This document shows positions 56,192-64,000 of a stretch of 64,000 nt of DNA, one piece after another (positions within the stretch are counted from its first letter, which is position 1; every line of letters starts with the position of its first letter). The stretch is from Rhodanobacter sp. DHG33. Its GTDB lineage: Bacteria > Pseudomonadota > Gammaproteobacteria > Xanthomonadales > Rhodanobacteraceae. The notes under the pieces were generated by a model. It saw only the letters and a list, made by a program, of their open reading frames with translations. It made no database searches and had not been told where the DNA came from. Made by a program: the position numbers and the translations under genes. The stretch lies in NCBI RefSeq assembly GCF_014843005.1, contig NZ_JACYXM010000001.1, positions 611,957-675,956 on the forward strand, in the 5' to 3' direction.

Positions 56192-57342
56192 GGCGTCGAC
56201 GCTTGCCGTACGGAGAAGTCGTCATGACGCGTGGGAATGGGGACGTCTGTTTCACGTCCCAGCAACTGGGAATAGTTTTCTACCACCCGGCAGGCCACTT
56301 GGCGCGCTGTAAGGCCAGGGGTCCGGAGTGGGTAGTTGCCCTGTCCGTAAGGGGCATAAACGGATGCATCGGTAACGCAGAACATGCCAATGGTCGCCGT
56401 CCGGGACGCCACAGCGAGATGCATGACGCCACAGTCGGCAGTGATCATGAGATCGACGCTTGCCATCACCGCGCCCATGCGGCGGATGTCCGACGAATAA
56501 TAAGCAGGCCATTCCGCACCAAGCATGGAGCGACCATGCATCGGAATCAGCTCGACGATGCTTGCCGTCGGGCTGAGCAACTTGAAGGTGTCAATGAATT
56601 CCCGCCACCACGACATGGGATATCGCTTGTCACCCGTGGCGTTGGCGAATACGCCAACTACTGGAGGCGATGTGGTCTGCCGCGATTCGGACAACAACTG
56701 GTTGATGGCGCGACGTCCGCTGTCAACTTCCAAATCGGTCAGCCGGATGTCGAGCGTCGGCATACTGTCGTGATAGGTGGTTTCAAGTGCCAAAGCCCAA
56801 CGCAAAAGATTCACCGGTCGCTTGGCCATGTGTTGCCCCGCGACAATCGTCGGGGCTGCATGGGTCAAGCCGCTACGTTTTGGGTCGTCGCTGAAACCAA
56901 GCTTGTATGTGCCGCGTAGCAGGCGTGTCAGCGCCCTGCTAAAGCCCGATCCGATGCAAGGGTCGATGATGAGGTCGTACTGTGTTTCGCGCACACGCCG
57001 AATCAATCGTAGGAAGGGAAACGGATGCTTGAAACCACGCTTGGGCAGGCAATACACGTTCTGCACACTGAAGAAGCTGGCAAAAATCTCTTTTGCGATG
57101 CCGCCTTCCGAAATCACATCGATTTCTGCGCCCTTGTAGTGCCGCTCAAGCTCGCTGATCAGTGGCGTCAGAAGAACGGTGTTGCCGAGGCGATGGTTAG
57201 GTCGACAAATCAGGACGCGGAAGATGCCCTTGCGCGGAAGAGGGGTATCGCAGCGAGGTATCGAAATCTGATTCAAGCGGCACCAACTCAGGAGTGGATG
57301 GGACGGATGCTGTCGCTTCGCGAAGAGCGAATTCCGTGCCAT
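56188..57342 (-). CDS. GT9 (heptosyltransferase-like) glycosyltransferase
   Basis: 384-residue family 9 glycosyltransferase. The N-terminal FRVLICRPNHRLGNTVLLTP block, GVFANATGDKRYPMSWW and the late nucleotide-binding part TADCGVMHLAVASRT are typical of LPS heptosyltransferases. It likely adds a heptose-type or other sugar to LPS core or a related glycan in the cytoplasm. Start is uncertain: ATG at 57342 (MARNSLFA) is used, but an ATG at 57411 adds 23 residues and neither has a good ribosome site. Its stop overlaps the GT39 start by 4 nt. Confidence 0.85.
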   Translation of the reverse strand: MARNSLFAKRQHPSHPLLSWCRLNQISIPRCDTPLPRKGIFRVLICRPNHRLGNTVLLTPLISELERHYKGAEIDVISEGGIAKEIFASFFSVQNVYCLPKRGFKHPFPFLRLIRRVRETQYDLIIDPCIGSGFSRALTRLLRGTYKLGFSDDPKRSGLTHAAPTIVAGQHMAKRPVNLLRWALALETTYHDSMPTLDIRLTDLEVDSGRRAINQLLSESRQTTSPPVVGVFANATGDKRYPMSWWREFIDTFKLLSPTASIVELIPMHGRSMLGAEWPAYYSSDIRRMGAVMASVDLMITADCGVMHLAVASRTATIGMFCVTDASVYAPYGQGNYPLRTPGLTARQVACRVVENYSQLLGRETDVPIPTRHDDFSVRQASTP

Positions 57343-57376
57343 GAGCACAACTGATTGATGCGTAGGGGAAAGCCAG

Positions 57377-57435
57377 TTTTCTGCACTAGCTTGTCTGCAT
57401 GCAGACTGCAAAATTTGTCTGCAAGAATTTGCAGA
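57377..57435. repeat. Cluster of TCTGCA direct and inverted repeats
   Basis: The stretch between the binding-protein-like and GT9 genes holds TTGTCTGCA twice (57391 and 57416), a perfect palindrome GTCTGCATGCAGAC (57393-57406), TTTTCTGCA and the inverted pair TCTGCA/TGCAGA around 6 bp (57418-57435). It could be an operator array, an mRNA structure controlling GT9, or a recombination site. Confidence 0.6.
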
Positions 57436-57447
57436 TCAATACCTGCT

Positions 57448-57948
57448 TCAGGGTGAAGTGCGATGCTCTGGGCACACCAGCAGTTCATTGCCTGGCTTGG
57501 ATGGAAGCGTGATGGTCATCACCGTGCGCACCGATGCATTCACTTGGCATGCGGCTACATAGCCAATGGCGCCTGGTGTCTTCGCCACGAATTGGACTAC
57601 GGCATCAGGTGAGGCAAGCACGTAGGGCGGACTCACACCCTGGAAGTACTGCTTGTCCCAGTAATCTTGGAGCTGACCATCGCCCATGTGCAGGACTGTA
57701 TGTGTGAACGCTTCGCGTAGCGGATCACCGCTTGGAAGGTTGACAGGTGTGAGCCGCTGCCCGCGGTCATCCACGAAGATCCTCTTCAGGTAGATATTGC
57801 GCAGCGTGTCCTGGTTGAGCGTGAGTTGAGGTGTGGCGATCGCAGTAATGATGGCCATCTGCGATGACGCCGCCCAGGTCACTGAGGCGAATGCCGGCAG
57901 ACCTCCCATGGCCAGCCATACCAACCATTGTCGGATGCGTCCGCGCAT
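57448..57948 (-). CDS. Small periplasmic PstS-like binding protein
   Basis: 166-residue exported protein. The signal peptide runs from MRGRIRQWLVWLAMGGLPAF to about AWA. The mature part has the PBP-like pattern of small phosphate-binding-type proteins: NQDTLRNIYLKRIFVDDRGQ, LPSGDPLREAFTHTVLHM, YWDKQYFQG and FVAKTPGAIGYV. It is about half the size of a real PstS, so it is more likely a sensor partner or solute scavenger than an ABC-transporter subunit. It starts 4 nt after the porin stop. The start at 57948 (MRG) is preferred over 57969. Confidence 0.8.
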   Translation of the reverse strand: MRGRIRQWLVWLAMGGLPAFASVTWAASSQMAIITAIATPQLTLNQDTLRNIYLKRIFVDDRGQRLTPVNLPSGDPLREAFTHTVLHMGDGQLQDYWDKQYFQGVSPPYVLASPDAVVQFVAKTPGAIGYVAACQVNASVRTVMTITLPSKPGNELLVCPEHRTSP

Positions 57949-57952
57949 GGTT

Positions 57953-59056
57953 TCAGAACAGGACGGCAACGGAAGCCAGCCACCCGGTGGGGGCTAGCAA
58001 CAGGTTGTGCGTGCCATCGCGGTATTCGACTTTAAGGACGACGCCTTCGATCGGCTTGAAGTTGATGGCCGTGGTGCGGATGGTGGTGGTTCGCTCAGGT
58101 GTCGAAGAGCGATACCGTTCGTAGCGTTCTATGAAGTAGAAGCGGCGCCACAACGGTATCTCTGTCTGCAAGAATCCGCCGCGTTCGTCGGGGCGATTGT
58201 CCGTGCTTCTGCGATAGATTGCCTCGCCGGTGAAGCCGATGTAGTGCGTGGTCCAATTGAAATCGAGGCCACTCAGGAAGTACTTGTCACGAGGGGATTC
58301 CAGCTCGTAGCTGAGGGCGGATGCACCGATGCTCAGCGAGTCCCCGAACAGGTGGTACAACACCCTGCCGCCGAATGCCTGTCGAAAATTGTTCTGCAGC
58401 GTTTCCGTTGTGCCGAAATTGGTGTAAGCATTGTCTTGGTCGTCGCCAATGCGGAGGTTCTTGGTGTCGTCGGCGAATACCCAGTAATCAAGATCGTTCC
58501 CATGCACGGGAACGGTGCCGAACATCATGGCTCCTGTGGCATGGAGCGCGAAGGCTGCCGATGTCGAAAGCGGTCGCGATATCGTCCAGGTCAACGGGTC
58601 GGCATGGACCAGATTCCATTCACCAACGGGAGTGAGAAACTTGCCGAAACGGAAGTTGACGTATGGATTCGCGTGGTAGTCGACATACAGGCGCTCAATA
58701 TCCAGTTCGGCATCATCGACGTCGGTTCGGCCCCTGCCGGTTACCGGATTAGCGGCATCAATTTCGGTAAACAACTGCCATTGTGTGCCGATGTCCTGGG
58801 TCAGGAACAAGCTGAAATCGTGGACGTCGTAACTGGACTTGGTGCGCTGGACGTCATAGAAGTTGAAGTCGGTATAGCCGCCTATCCGCAGCCCCATGCC
58901 GGGAAAGTAGAGGCCTTGGCCCAGCGTGTAGGGAGCCGTTTGCCATACGCTGCTTGCGCCGTCGCTATCAGTCGCCGCGGCTGTCGATGCGTATGCCAGC
59001 CCAAACAGCAGGGTGGCCACACCGTGGCGCAAAAAACGGCACAGGTACCTGTTCAT
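57953..59056 (-). CDS. Porin-like outer-membrane beta-barrel protein
   Basis: 367-residue outer-membrane protein with an N-terminal signal (LRHGVATLLFGLAYASTAAA). The mature chain has alternating strands with many aromatic residues (GMGLRIGGYTDFNFYD, FSLFLTQDIGTQWQLFTEID, YVNFRFGKFLTPVGEW) and ends in AVLF, a C-terminal Phe as outer-membrane proteins need. The FRFGKFLTPVGEWN motif is common in porins of the OprP/OprO-like and related groups. It is the first gene of the minus-strand operon and is divergent from the sensor kinase. Substrate is unknown. The start at 59056 has only a weak ribosome site. Confidence 0.8.
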   Translation of the reverse strand: MNRYLCRFLRHGVATLLFGLAYASTAAATDSDGASSVWQTAPYTLGQGLYFPGMGLRIGGYTDFNFYDVQRTKSSYDVHDFSLFLTQDIGTQWQLFTEIDAANPVTGRGRTDVDDAELDIERLYVDYHANPYVNFRFGKFLTPVGEWNLVHADPLTWTISRPLSTSAAFALHATGAMMFGTVPVHGNDLDYWVFADDTKNLRIGDDQDNAYTNFGTTETLQNNFRQAFGGRVLYHLFGDSLSIGASALSYELESPRDKYFLSGLDFNWTTHYIGFTGEAIYRRSTDNRPDERGGFLQTEIPLWRRFYFIERYERYRSSTPERTTTIRTTAINFKPIEGVVLKVEYRDGTHNLLLAPTGWLASVAVLF

Positions 59057-59215
59057 GGAGATGCTACCGGCAAGTGCATGGAGCGGGGCCGGCATGCGTG
59101 GGCCATGTCGGCGAGTAGACAAAAGCTCTAGGTGACCGTTTCCCCACGATGAATCGGCGCACCCCCGAATTCTGCGACACTGAGGCAGGAGATCGCAAAG
59201 CGGCGCCTCGTGGTC

Positions 59216-61021
59216 ATGGGCGCTTCTGTACCCCCACCACGCGACGGCATTCACTTGACGATACGAGCGGCCCTCTTTCGCCTGTTATTTTGGACCCTGC
59301 TAGGCACGGTACTGGTCGTGGGTGCGCTGTCGTTCTATCAATTTCGTGCTGCGCTCAGTACGGAGATCGCCGCAAACCTCCGGTTTGGTGCCAGCACTAT
59401 CATGCAGCGTATCGACACCCTGCTGTTCTCGCACATCGAGAACATGCGTGTGTGGAGCGGGCTGGAAGTCATGCAGGACATTCGCGTCAATGACGTGGAT
59501 AAGCGCCTGTCGCACTTCCTTGCGGATCTGCACGCGGGGCAGGGAAGCGCCTACACGGCCCTGTTGTGCACGGACGAGCGGGGCCGCGTGGTCGCAGCCA
59601 GTCAAGCCGCGTATATCGGCACCATGGCACCTGTCGCCAAATCCTGGCAGGCCATTCCGGGCAGCCGGCTCGGCGGCGTGAGCCTGGCGCGGGTTCATGA
59701 TGCTGATGGCGACACGACCATTTTGCGTACCGCGATCCCCAATGCCTTCGGCGAAGGTAGTCTCGGCTATCTCTATGCCGTGCTCGATCGGCATGTCGTT
59801 CAGCAGTTGCTGGATGATGCCGTCAACCATGGGCCACGGAGCCTGTTGCTGCTGGACCAGAATGGCCACGTGATCGCGGCGTCGGCGGCACTGCGTGCAC
59901 GCATCGATGTGGATCGGCTGACACTGAACTGGCGTTTACCAGATCAAGGTGTCGTGTCCTACGTGCGTGATGGCAACGCATTGGGCTATGGCACAGTGCT
60001 TGTTGGCGTGGCGAAGTCCGAAGGCTATCAGCAGTTCCAGGGACTGGGTTGGCGCATCGTAATGGTTGAACCTACCACCGTGTCCTTCGGACCGATCTGG
60101 CGCCTGCTTTGGGCCATGCTGGCGGTCCTCGTGCTGACCCTTATGGCCGGCCTGTGGATCTCTTCGCACCTGGCCCACCGCATCGCGCTGCCAATCATGA
60201 CCCTGACAGACTTCACGCGTAGCTTCCGGCAACGCGATGTGGCCCTGGCGCCATTACCAACCACCAACATCTTGGAGGTCCAGGAGCTGCACCGCGCTTA
60301 TGCGGAGATGATCGATGACCTGGCAAAGTCGCGCGAGCAGGTTGTGCGCGCAGGCAAACTCGCGGTCGTGGGCGAAATGGCCGCGATCATGGCGCACGAA
60401 GTGCGCACGCCACTCGGCATCTTGCGCAATTCTGCGCAATTGTTGCAGCGGCAGCCCGAACTGGGTGAGCGCGAACATGAACTGATCGGCTTCATCTTTA
60501 GCGAGACTGAACGACTCAATCGCCTGGTGACCTTGCTCCTCGAATGCGCGCGCCCGACGCAGCCGGATTTCAGGCCGCACGACTTACACGCGATTATCGA
60601 CAGCGTACTGAACTTGTTGGCATCACGCGCCGAGAAGTCTGGCGTCTCGCTTTCGTGCAGCTTTGCCGAGCCCGAGCTGATCTTTCTGTGCGACCGGGAG
60701 CAGATTATGCAGGTGCTGCTCAACTTGGTGTTGAATGCCCTCGCGTTCGTCGGAGACCGCGGTTGCGTGCAGATCGCGACACGGCTGGATGGCTCGGTAT
60801 TACATGTCTCCGTGATGGACGATGGCCCTGGCGTACCGCCGGCGCTTCGGCAAGCTATCTTCGATCCCTTTTTTAGTCGCCGAGAAGGCGGTATCGGTCT
60901 CGGCCTTACCATCGTGCAGCAGGTCGTGCATGTGCATGGCGGCGAGGTCGTTGTGGGTGAGAGCCCATGGGGAGGGGCTTCCTTCAACCTCACCTTCGCA
61001 GTAAACGGACTGGATCGATGA
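59216..61021 (+). CDS. NtrB-type sensor histidine kinase with dCache-like sensor domain
   Basis: 601 residues. Two membrane segments (residues about 18-40 and 285-310) bracket a periplasmic region of about 240 residues that resembles a dCache/CHASE-type sensor. HAMP follows (SHLAHRIALPIMTLTDFTRS), then HisKA with His394 in AIMAHEVRTPLGILRN and HATPase_c (NLVLNALAFV, DDGPGVP, GGIGLGLTIVQQ). This class pairs with sigma-54 activators, and the regulator overlaps its stop by 4 nt. The ATG at 59216 is used; a GTG two codons earlier is possible. Confidence 0.9.
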   Translation: MGASVPPPRDGIHLTIRAALFRLLFWTLLGTVLVVGALSFYQFRAALSTEIAANLRFGASTIMQRIDTLLFSHIENMRVWSGLEVMQDIRVNDVDKRLSHFLADLHAGQGSAYTALLCTDERGRVVAASQAAYIGTMAPVAKSWQAIPGSRLGGVSLARVHDADGDTTILRTAIPNAFGEGSLGYLYAVLDRHVVQQLLDDAVNHGPRSLLLLDQNGHVIAASAALRARIDVDRLTLNWRLPDQGVVSYVRDGNALGYGTVLVGVAKSEGYQQFQGLGWRIVMVEPTTVSFGPIWRLLWAMLAVLVLTLMAGLWISSHLAHRIALPIMTLTDFTRSFRQRDVALAPLPTTNILEVQELHRAYAEMIDDLAKSREQVVRAGKLAVVGEMAAIMAHEVRTPLGILRNSAQLLQRQPELGEREHELIGFIFSETERLNRLVTLLLECARPTQPDFRPHDLHAIIDSVLNLLASRAEKSGVSLSCSFAEPELIFLCDREQIMQVLLNLVLNALAFVGDRGCVQIATRLDGSVLHVSVMDDGPGVPPALRQAIFDPFFSRREGGIGLGLTIVQQVVHVHGGEVVVGESPWGGASFNLTFAVNGLDR

Positions 61022-62400
61022 ACACCAAGCGCATCCTTATAGTGGACAACGAAGCCAAGATGCGGCGCATCCTGGAGCTTTCGCTCAAGGCTATGGGGCA
61101 TATCGTCTCTGAGGCCAGCGATGGGGTGGTGGCACTGTCCATCATCGAAAAGCAATCTATCGATCTGGTGCTGACTGATTTGCGCATGCCACGTATGGAC
61201 GGCATCGGCTTGCTCGCTGCATTACGCGAGCGGGGTATGGATGTTCCTATCATCGTAATGACTGCCTATGGCACCATCGAAACGGCTGTTCAGGCCATGA
61301 AGCTTGGGGCCATCGATTACATCATCCGTCCATTCGAAATGGAGACCGTCGAGATGGCGGTCACTCGGGCGCTGGCCATGCAGGCTGTGCAACGCGAGAA
61401 CACCTTCCTACGCGAGGAGGTTTCGCGTGGTTGGGGCGCCTTCATCGGAACGAGTGCTGCGATGCAATCGCTCTACGAGTTGATCCGCCAAGTGGCGCCG
61501 ACGCGTAGCAATGCTTTCATTGTCGGAGATACCGGCACAGGCAAGGAACTGGTGGCTCGCGCCATTCATGAGGCATCCGGTCGCAAGGGCTTATTCGTGC
61601 CGATCAACTGTGCGGCCATCCCGGCGGAGCTTCTTGAAAGCGAGCTTTTTGGGCACGTCAAAGGTGCGTTTACTGGTGCTGTACGCGATCGCGTCGGTAA
61701 ATGCGAACTGGCCAGTGGGGGCACGATCTTTCTTGACGAAATCACCGAAATGCCGGCGAACCTGCAGGTCAAGCTGCTGCGTATGCTGCAGGAGGGAAGC
61801 ATCGAAAGAGTCGGCGCAAATGGGGCAACTCCGGTGGATATCCGCGTCGTTTCTGCCACCAATCGTGACCTACACCAAGCGGTGGAAAGCGGTGCCTTGA
61901 GGCGGGATTTGTATTTTCGCCTCAACGTCGTGCGTGTTGATGTACCAAAGCTGCAGGATCGCCAAGGCGACATCGCATTGCTGGCCAATCACTTTCTGCA
62001 CAAGCATGCCCTGGGACTGGGGCGTGCTACCCCTCGTCTAGGTTCACACGTGCTGCAACGCCTCGAAGCTTATGAGTGGCCTGGCAATGTGCGCGAGCTT
62101 GAGAACATCATGGAGCGCGCCGTTGTTCTCTGCCGTGGGGAAGAAATCACATTGGATCAACTGCCAGTAGAATTGTCCCATGAATCACTCAGACACTCTT
62201 TGTCGTCGGTCGCAACCACTGATAACACTTTCACTGATTGTTCTCTCGATCTGAAAGCTCAAGTTGAAAGCCTTGAGTGTCAGATCATCAAAGCAGCGCT
62301 GGAGCGCAGTGCTAACAACAAGGCAGTTGCATCTCGCTTGCTTGGCATCAGCGAGAGAACGCTTTGGTACAAGCTAAAGGCGTATAGAGTAGATAACTAG
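61018..62400 (+). CDS. NtrC-family sigma-54-dependent response regulator
   Basis: 460 residues in three domains: receiver with phosphoacceptor Asp54 (LVLTDLRMP), AAA+ activator with Walker A GDTGTGKE and the sigma-54-contacting GAFTGA motif near residue 216 (HVKGAFTGAVRDR), and a Fis-type helix-turn-helix at the end (NNKAVASRLLGISERTLWYK). The ATG overlaps the kinase stop (ATGA). It should activate sigma-54 promoters; the divergent porin/glycan operon is the obvious candidate target, although no good -24/-12 site was found there by eye. Confidence 0.93.
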   Translation: MNTKRILIVDNEAKMRRILELSLKAMGHIVSEASDGVVALSIIEKQSIDLVLTDLRMPRMDGIGLLAALRERGMDVPIIVMTAYGTIETAVQAMKLGAIDYIIRPFEMETVEMAVTRALAMQAVQRENTFLREEVSRGWGAFIGTSAAMQSLYELIRQVAPTRSNAFIVGDTGTGKELVARAIHEASGRKGLFVPINCAAIPAELLESELFGHVKGAFTGAVRDRVGKCELASGGTIFLDEITEMPANLQVKLLRMLQEGSIERVGANGATPVDIRVVSATNRDLHQAVESGALRRDLYFRLNVVRVDVPKLQDRQGDIALLANHFLHKHALGLGRATPRLGSHVLQRLEAYEWPGNVRELENIMERAVVLCRGEEITLDQLPVELSHESLRHSLSSVATTDNTFTDCSLDLKAQVESLECQIIKAALERSANNKAVASRLLGISERTLWYKLKAYRVDN

Positions 62401-62855
62401 ATTTCGTCATCGAACAGAATCCCATGACTCTTGAGCGGATGCGCCCGAACGCTGGAATGGGCTTCTCCCGTCTCGCATGCGTTATACGTGGCTGAAGGAT
62501 TTTTCAGTGACTCGTGCATCCTACCCTCTCCGTCATATGTAGTAATTAGATCCATGATCTACATAGATTTTTATGGACAATTGACGGTCGACGTGCCATT
62601 CCGCGTACCAGCTGCCGTTACTTGTGGTTGTTATTTGTTGTACCTGCATCGTCGCGAGAAATTTTCAATACGAGGAGGGCATTGCTCACGGGCTATCTGC
62701 AGCCTTTGTTGAGGTGCTGATGACACCATCGTTGATGGTCGTCGTAAGGGACAAGGTGACTATGTAACTTCATGGGTGAAGACGTAAGGTCACTCCGATC
62801 ATTACCTGTATGTCCATATGTAGCATGCGGGTCGGTATTCGCCTGGACTTATTGC
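62401..62855. other. AT-rich intergenic region before the Kef-type antiporter
   Basis: About 455 bases of lower GC than the flanks. An open frame at 62431-62712 (93 residues) has no recognisable content and is not called. CATATGTAG occurs twice (62536-62544 and 62816-62824). This region marks the right edge of the less GC-rich block; it must hold the antiporter promoter. No element end, tRNA or clear terminator was seen. Confidence 0.5.
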
Positions 62856-64000
62856 ATGTATCACACCAGCGACATCCTGCTTACCTTGTTCATCGTGTTC
62901 GTCGCCGCGCAGATCGGCGGCGAGGTCGCCCAGCGGCTGAAGTTGCCCGGCGTGGTGGGCGAGATCGCCGCAGGCTGCGTGGTCGGCCCTTCCCTGCTCG
63001 GCTGGATCACGCCGGACCAGGTCGCCACCGGCACGCCGCTGGACGTGCTGGCCGAAATCGGCGTGGTGCTGCTGCTGTTCTCGGTGGGCCTGGAAACGCG
63101 GCTGGACGATTTGAAGAAGGTCGGCAGGACCGCACTGCTGGTCGGCGTAGTCGGCGTGCTGGTGCCCTTCGGCATGGGTGCGCTATGGGCGCACGGCAGC
63201 GGCTTCGACTGGGACAAGTCCATGTTCGTGGCCGCCGCCTTCGTGGCCACCTCGGCCGGCATCACCGCCCGCGTGCTGCAGGAATTGGGAGCGCTGCAGC
63301 GGATGGAGAGCAAGGTGATCCTGGGCGCCGCGGTGATCGACGACATCCTCGCCATGCTGCTGCTCGGCGTGGTGGTTTCGATGCAGGGCGGCGATGGCTT
63401 CGATCCCGGCCACCTGCTCGTGGTGCTGGGCGAGGCGGCCGGTTTCATCGTGGTGATCGGCTGGGGCGGCGCGCGGATGATGCGCCGGAACTCCGACTGG
63501 CTGGAGAAGCCACGTCACACGCAATCGCCCCTGCTGATTGCGCTGGCGCTCTGCCTCGGCCTCGCCTATGTCTCCACCCTGTTCGGCCTCGCGGCGATCA
63601 TCGGCGCCTTCCTCGCCGGCATGATCGCCTCCGAAACCCGCCAGCAGCACATGCTGGAGCAGCAGAGCCAGCCGCTGCTGGCGCTGCTCACGCCGTTCTT
63701 CTTCGTGGTCACGGGCAGCAAGATCGACCTGCACGAACTGGCCAGTGCCGATGCGCTGTGGATGCTGCTGGTCGTCACGGTGATCGCCATCCTCTCCAAG
63801 CTGCTCGGTGGCGGCTTGGGCGCGCTTGCATTGGGCAAGCGCAGCGCGGCCATCGTGGGTTTCGGCATGGTGCCGCGCGGCGAAGTGGGCGTGGTGATCG
63901 CCAGCCTCGGCCTCGCCGCCGGCGTGTTCAACAACCGCGTCTACGCGATCATCGTGGCGATGTCCCTGCTGACCGCGATGGTGACGCCGCCGGTGCTGGC
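62856..64000 (+). CDS. Kef-type cation:proton antiporter (CPA2), 5' part
   Basis: The reading frame starts at ATG 62856 (MYHTSDILLTLFIVFVAAQI) and stays open to the window edge, giving 381 residues of a longer protein. It shows CPA2 antiporter marks: LPGVVGEIAAGCVVGPSLLG, LLLFSVGLETRLDDLKKVG, ATSAGITARVLQELG, VIDDILAMLLL (the acidic pair of the ion path) and GMVPRGEVGVVIASLG. About eleven membrane segments are seen so far. Exchange of K+ or Na+ for H+ is likely. High GC suggests core genome. The C-terminal part, which may hold a regulatory domain, is outside the window. Confidence 0.92.
   Translation, partial: MYHTSDILLTLFIVFVAAQIGGEVAQRLKLPGVVGEIAAGCVVGPSLLGWITPDQVATGTPLDVLAEIGVVLLLFSVGLETRLDDLKKVGRTALLVGVVGVLVPFGMGALWAHGSGFDWDKSMFVAAAFVATSAGITARVLQELGALQRMESKVILGAAVIDDILAMLLLGVVVSMQGGDGFDPGHLLVVLGEAAGFIVVIGWGGARMMRRNSDWLEKPRHTQSPLLIALALCLGLAYVSTLFGLAAIIGAFLAGMIASETRQQHMLEQQSQPLLALLTPFFFVVTGSKIDLHELASADALWMLLVVTVIAILSKLLGGGLGALALGKRSAAIVGFGMVPRGEVGVVIASLGLAAGVFNNRVYAIIVAMSLLTAMVTPPVL

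Noticed and set aside
59090..59104. Possible sigma-54 promoter for the porin operon (minus strand TGGCCCACGCATGCC)
   Set aside because: The GG and GC elements are 9 bp apart instead of 10 and the match is poor; kept only as a search target.
62431..62712. 93-codon frame between the sigma-54 regulator and the antiporter
   Set aside because: Unremarkable composition, no ribosome site, no family resemblance.

Overview
The window is a high-GC proteobacterial chromosome segment. Gene content and order (ubiJ-ubiB, comM-ubiK-glnB, secreted S9/S53/M1 peptidases, a BlaI/M56 pair, class Ia nrdAB behind a B12 riboswitch) point to a gammaproteobacterium of the Xanthomonadales/Lysobacterales, probably the Rhodanobacteraceae side (Dyella, Luteibacter, Rhodanobacter, Frateuria type). 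This placement is inferred from gene content; no rRNA or tRNA gene was found here to confirm it.

Layout. 1-4.5 kb is a plus-strand run: ubiJ (cut by the left edge), ubiB, truC, arfB, an acyltransferase and a LysE-type exporter. 4.6-8.8 kb holds the glyoxylate shunt (aceB, aceA) with a divergent CysB-like LysR regulator. 8.9-13.3 kb carries a CPA1-type antiporter with an NAD-binding tail, comM, ubiK and glnB. 13.3-18.7 kb has a GH27 alpha-galactosidase and nrdA-nrdB; the nrd leader combines a DnaA-like box, two NrdR-like boxes and a cobalamin riboswitch. 18.7-22.4 kb contains two small self-regulated units, each with a striking inverted-repeat operator: TetR + CPBP protease, and BlaI + a proline-rich M56 metalloprotease. 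22.5-34.7 kb is mixed housekeeping and secreted functions: DPP-IV-like S9 peptidase, thioesterase, S53 peptidase, GST, LysR/aldo-keto reductase, M1 peptidase, queF and a small lipoprotein.

From about 34.8 to 62.4 kb the window looks accessory, and from about 42 kb base composition is visibly less GC-rich. It holds a 2380-residue glycine-rich autotransporter with a divergent NarL-type two-component system; a metal/arsenic block (multicopper oxidase-chrA, arsR-arsI-arsC-acr3) next to a possible integration-site relic; a tightly coupled minus-strand envelope-glycan operon (porin, small binding-protein-like protein, GT9, GT39, two small LAB_N membrane proteins, GT39, AsnB-like amidotransferase); and a divergent NtrB/NtrC-type sensor kinase and sigma-54 activator. 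The right edge returns to high-GC sequence with a Kef-type antiporter cut by the window end.

Most interesting candidates: the glycan operon with its tandem LAB_N pair between two ArnT-like transferases; the layered nrdAB control region; the giant repeat autotransporter; and the BlaI/M56 and TetR/CPBP units.
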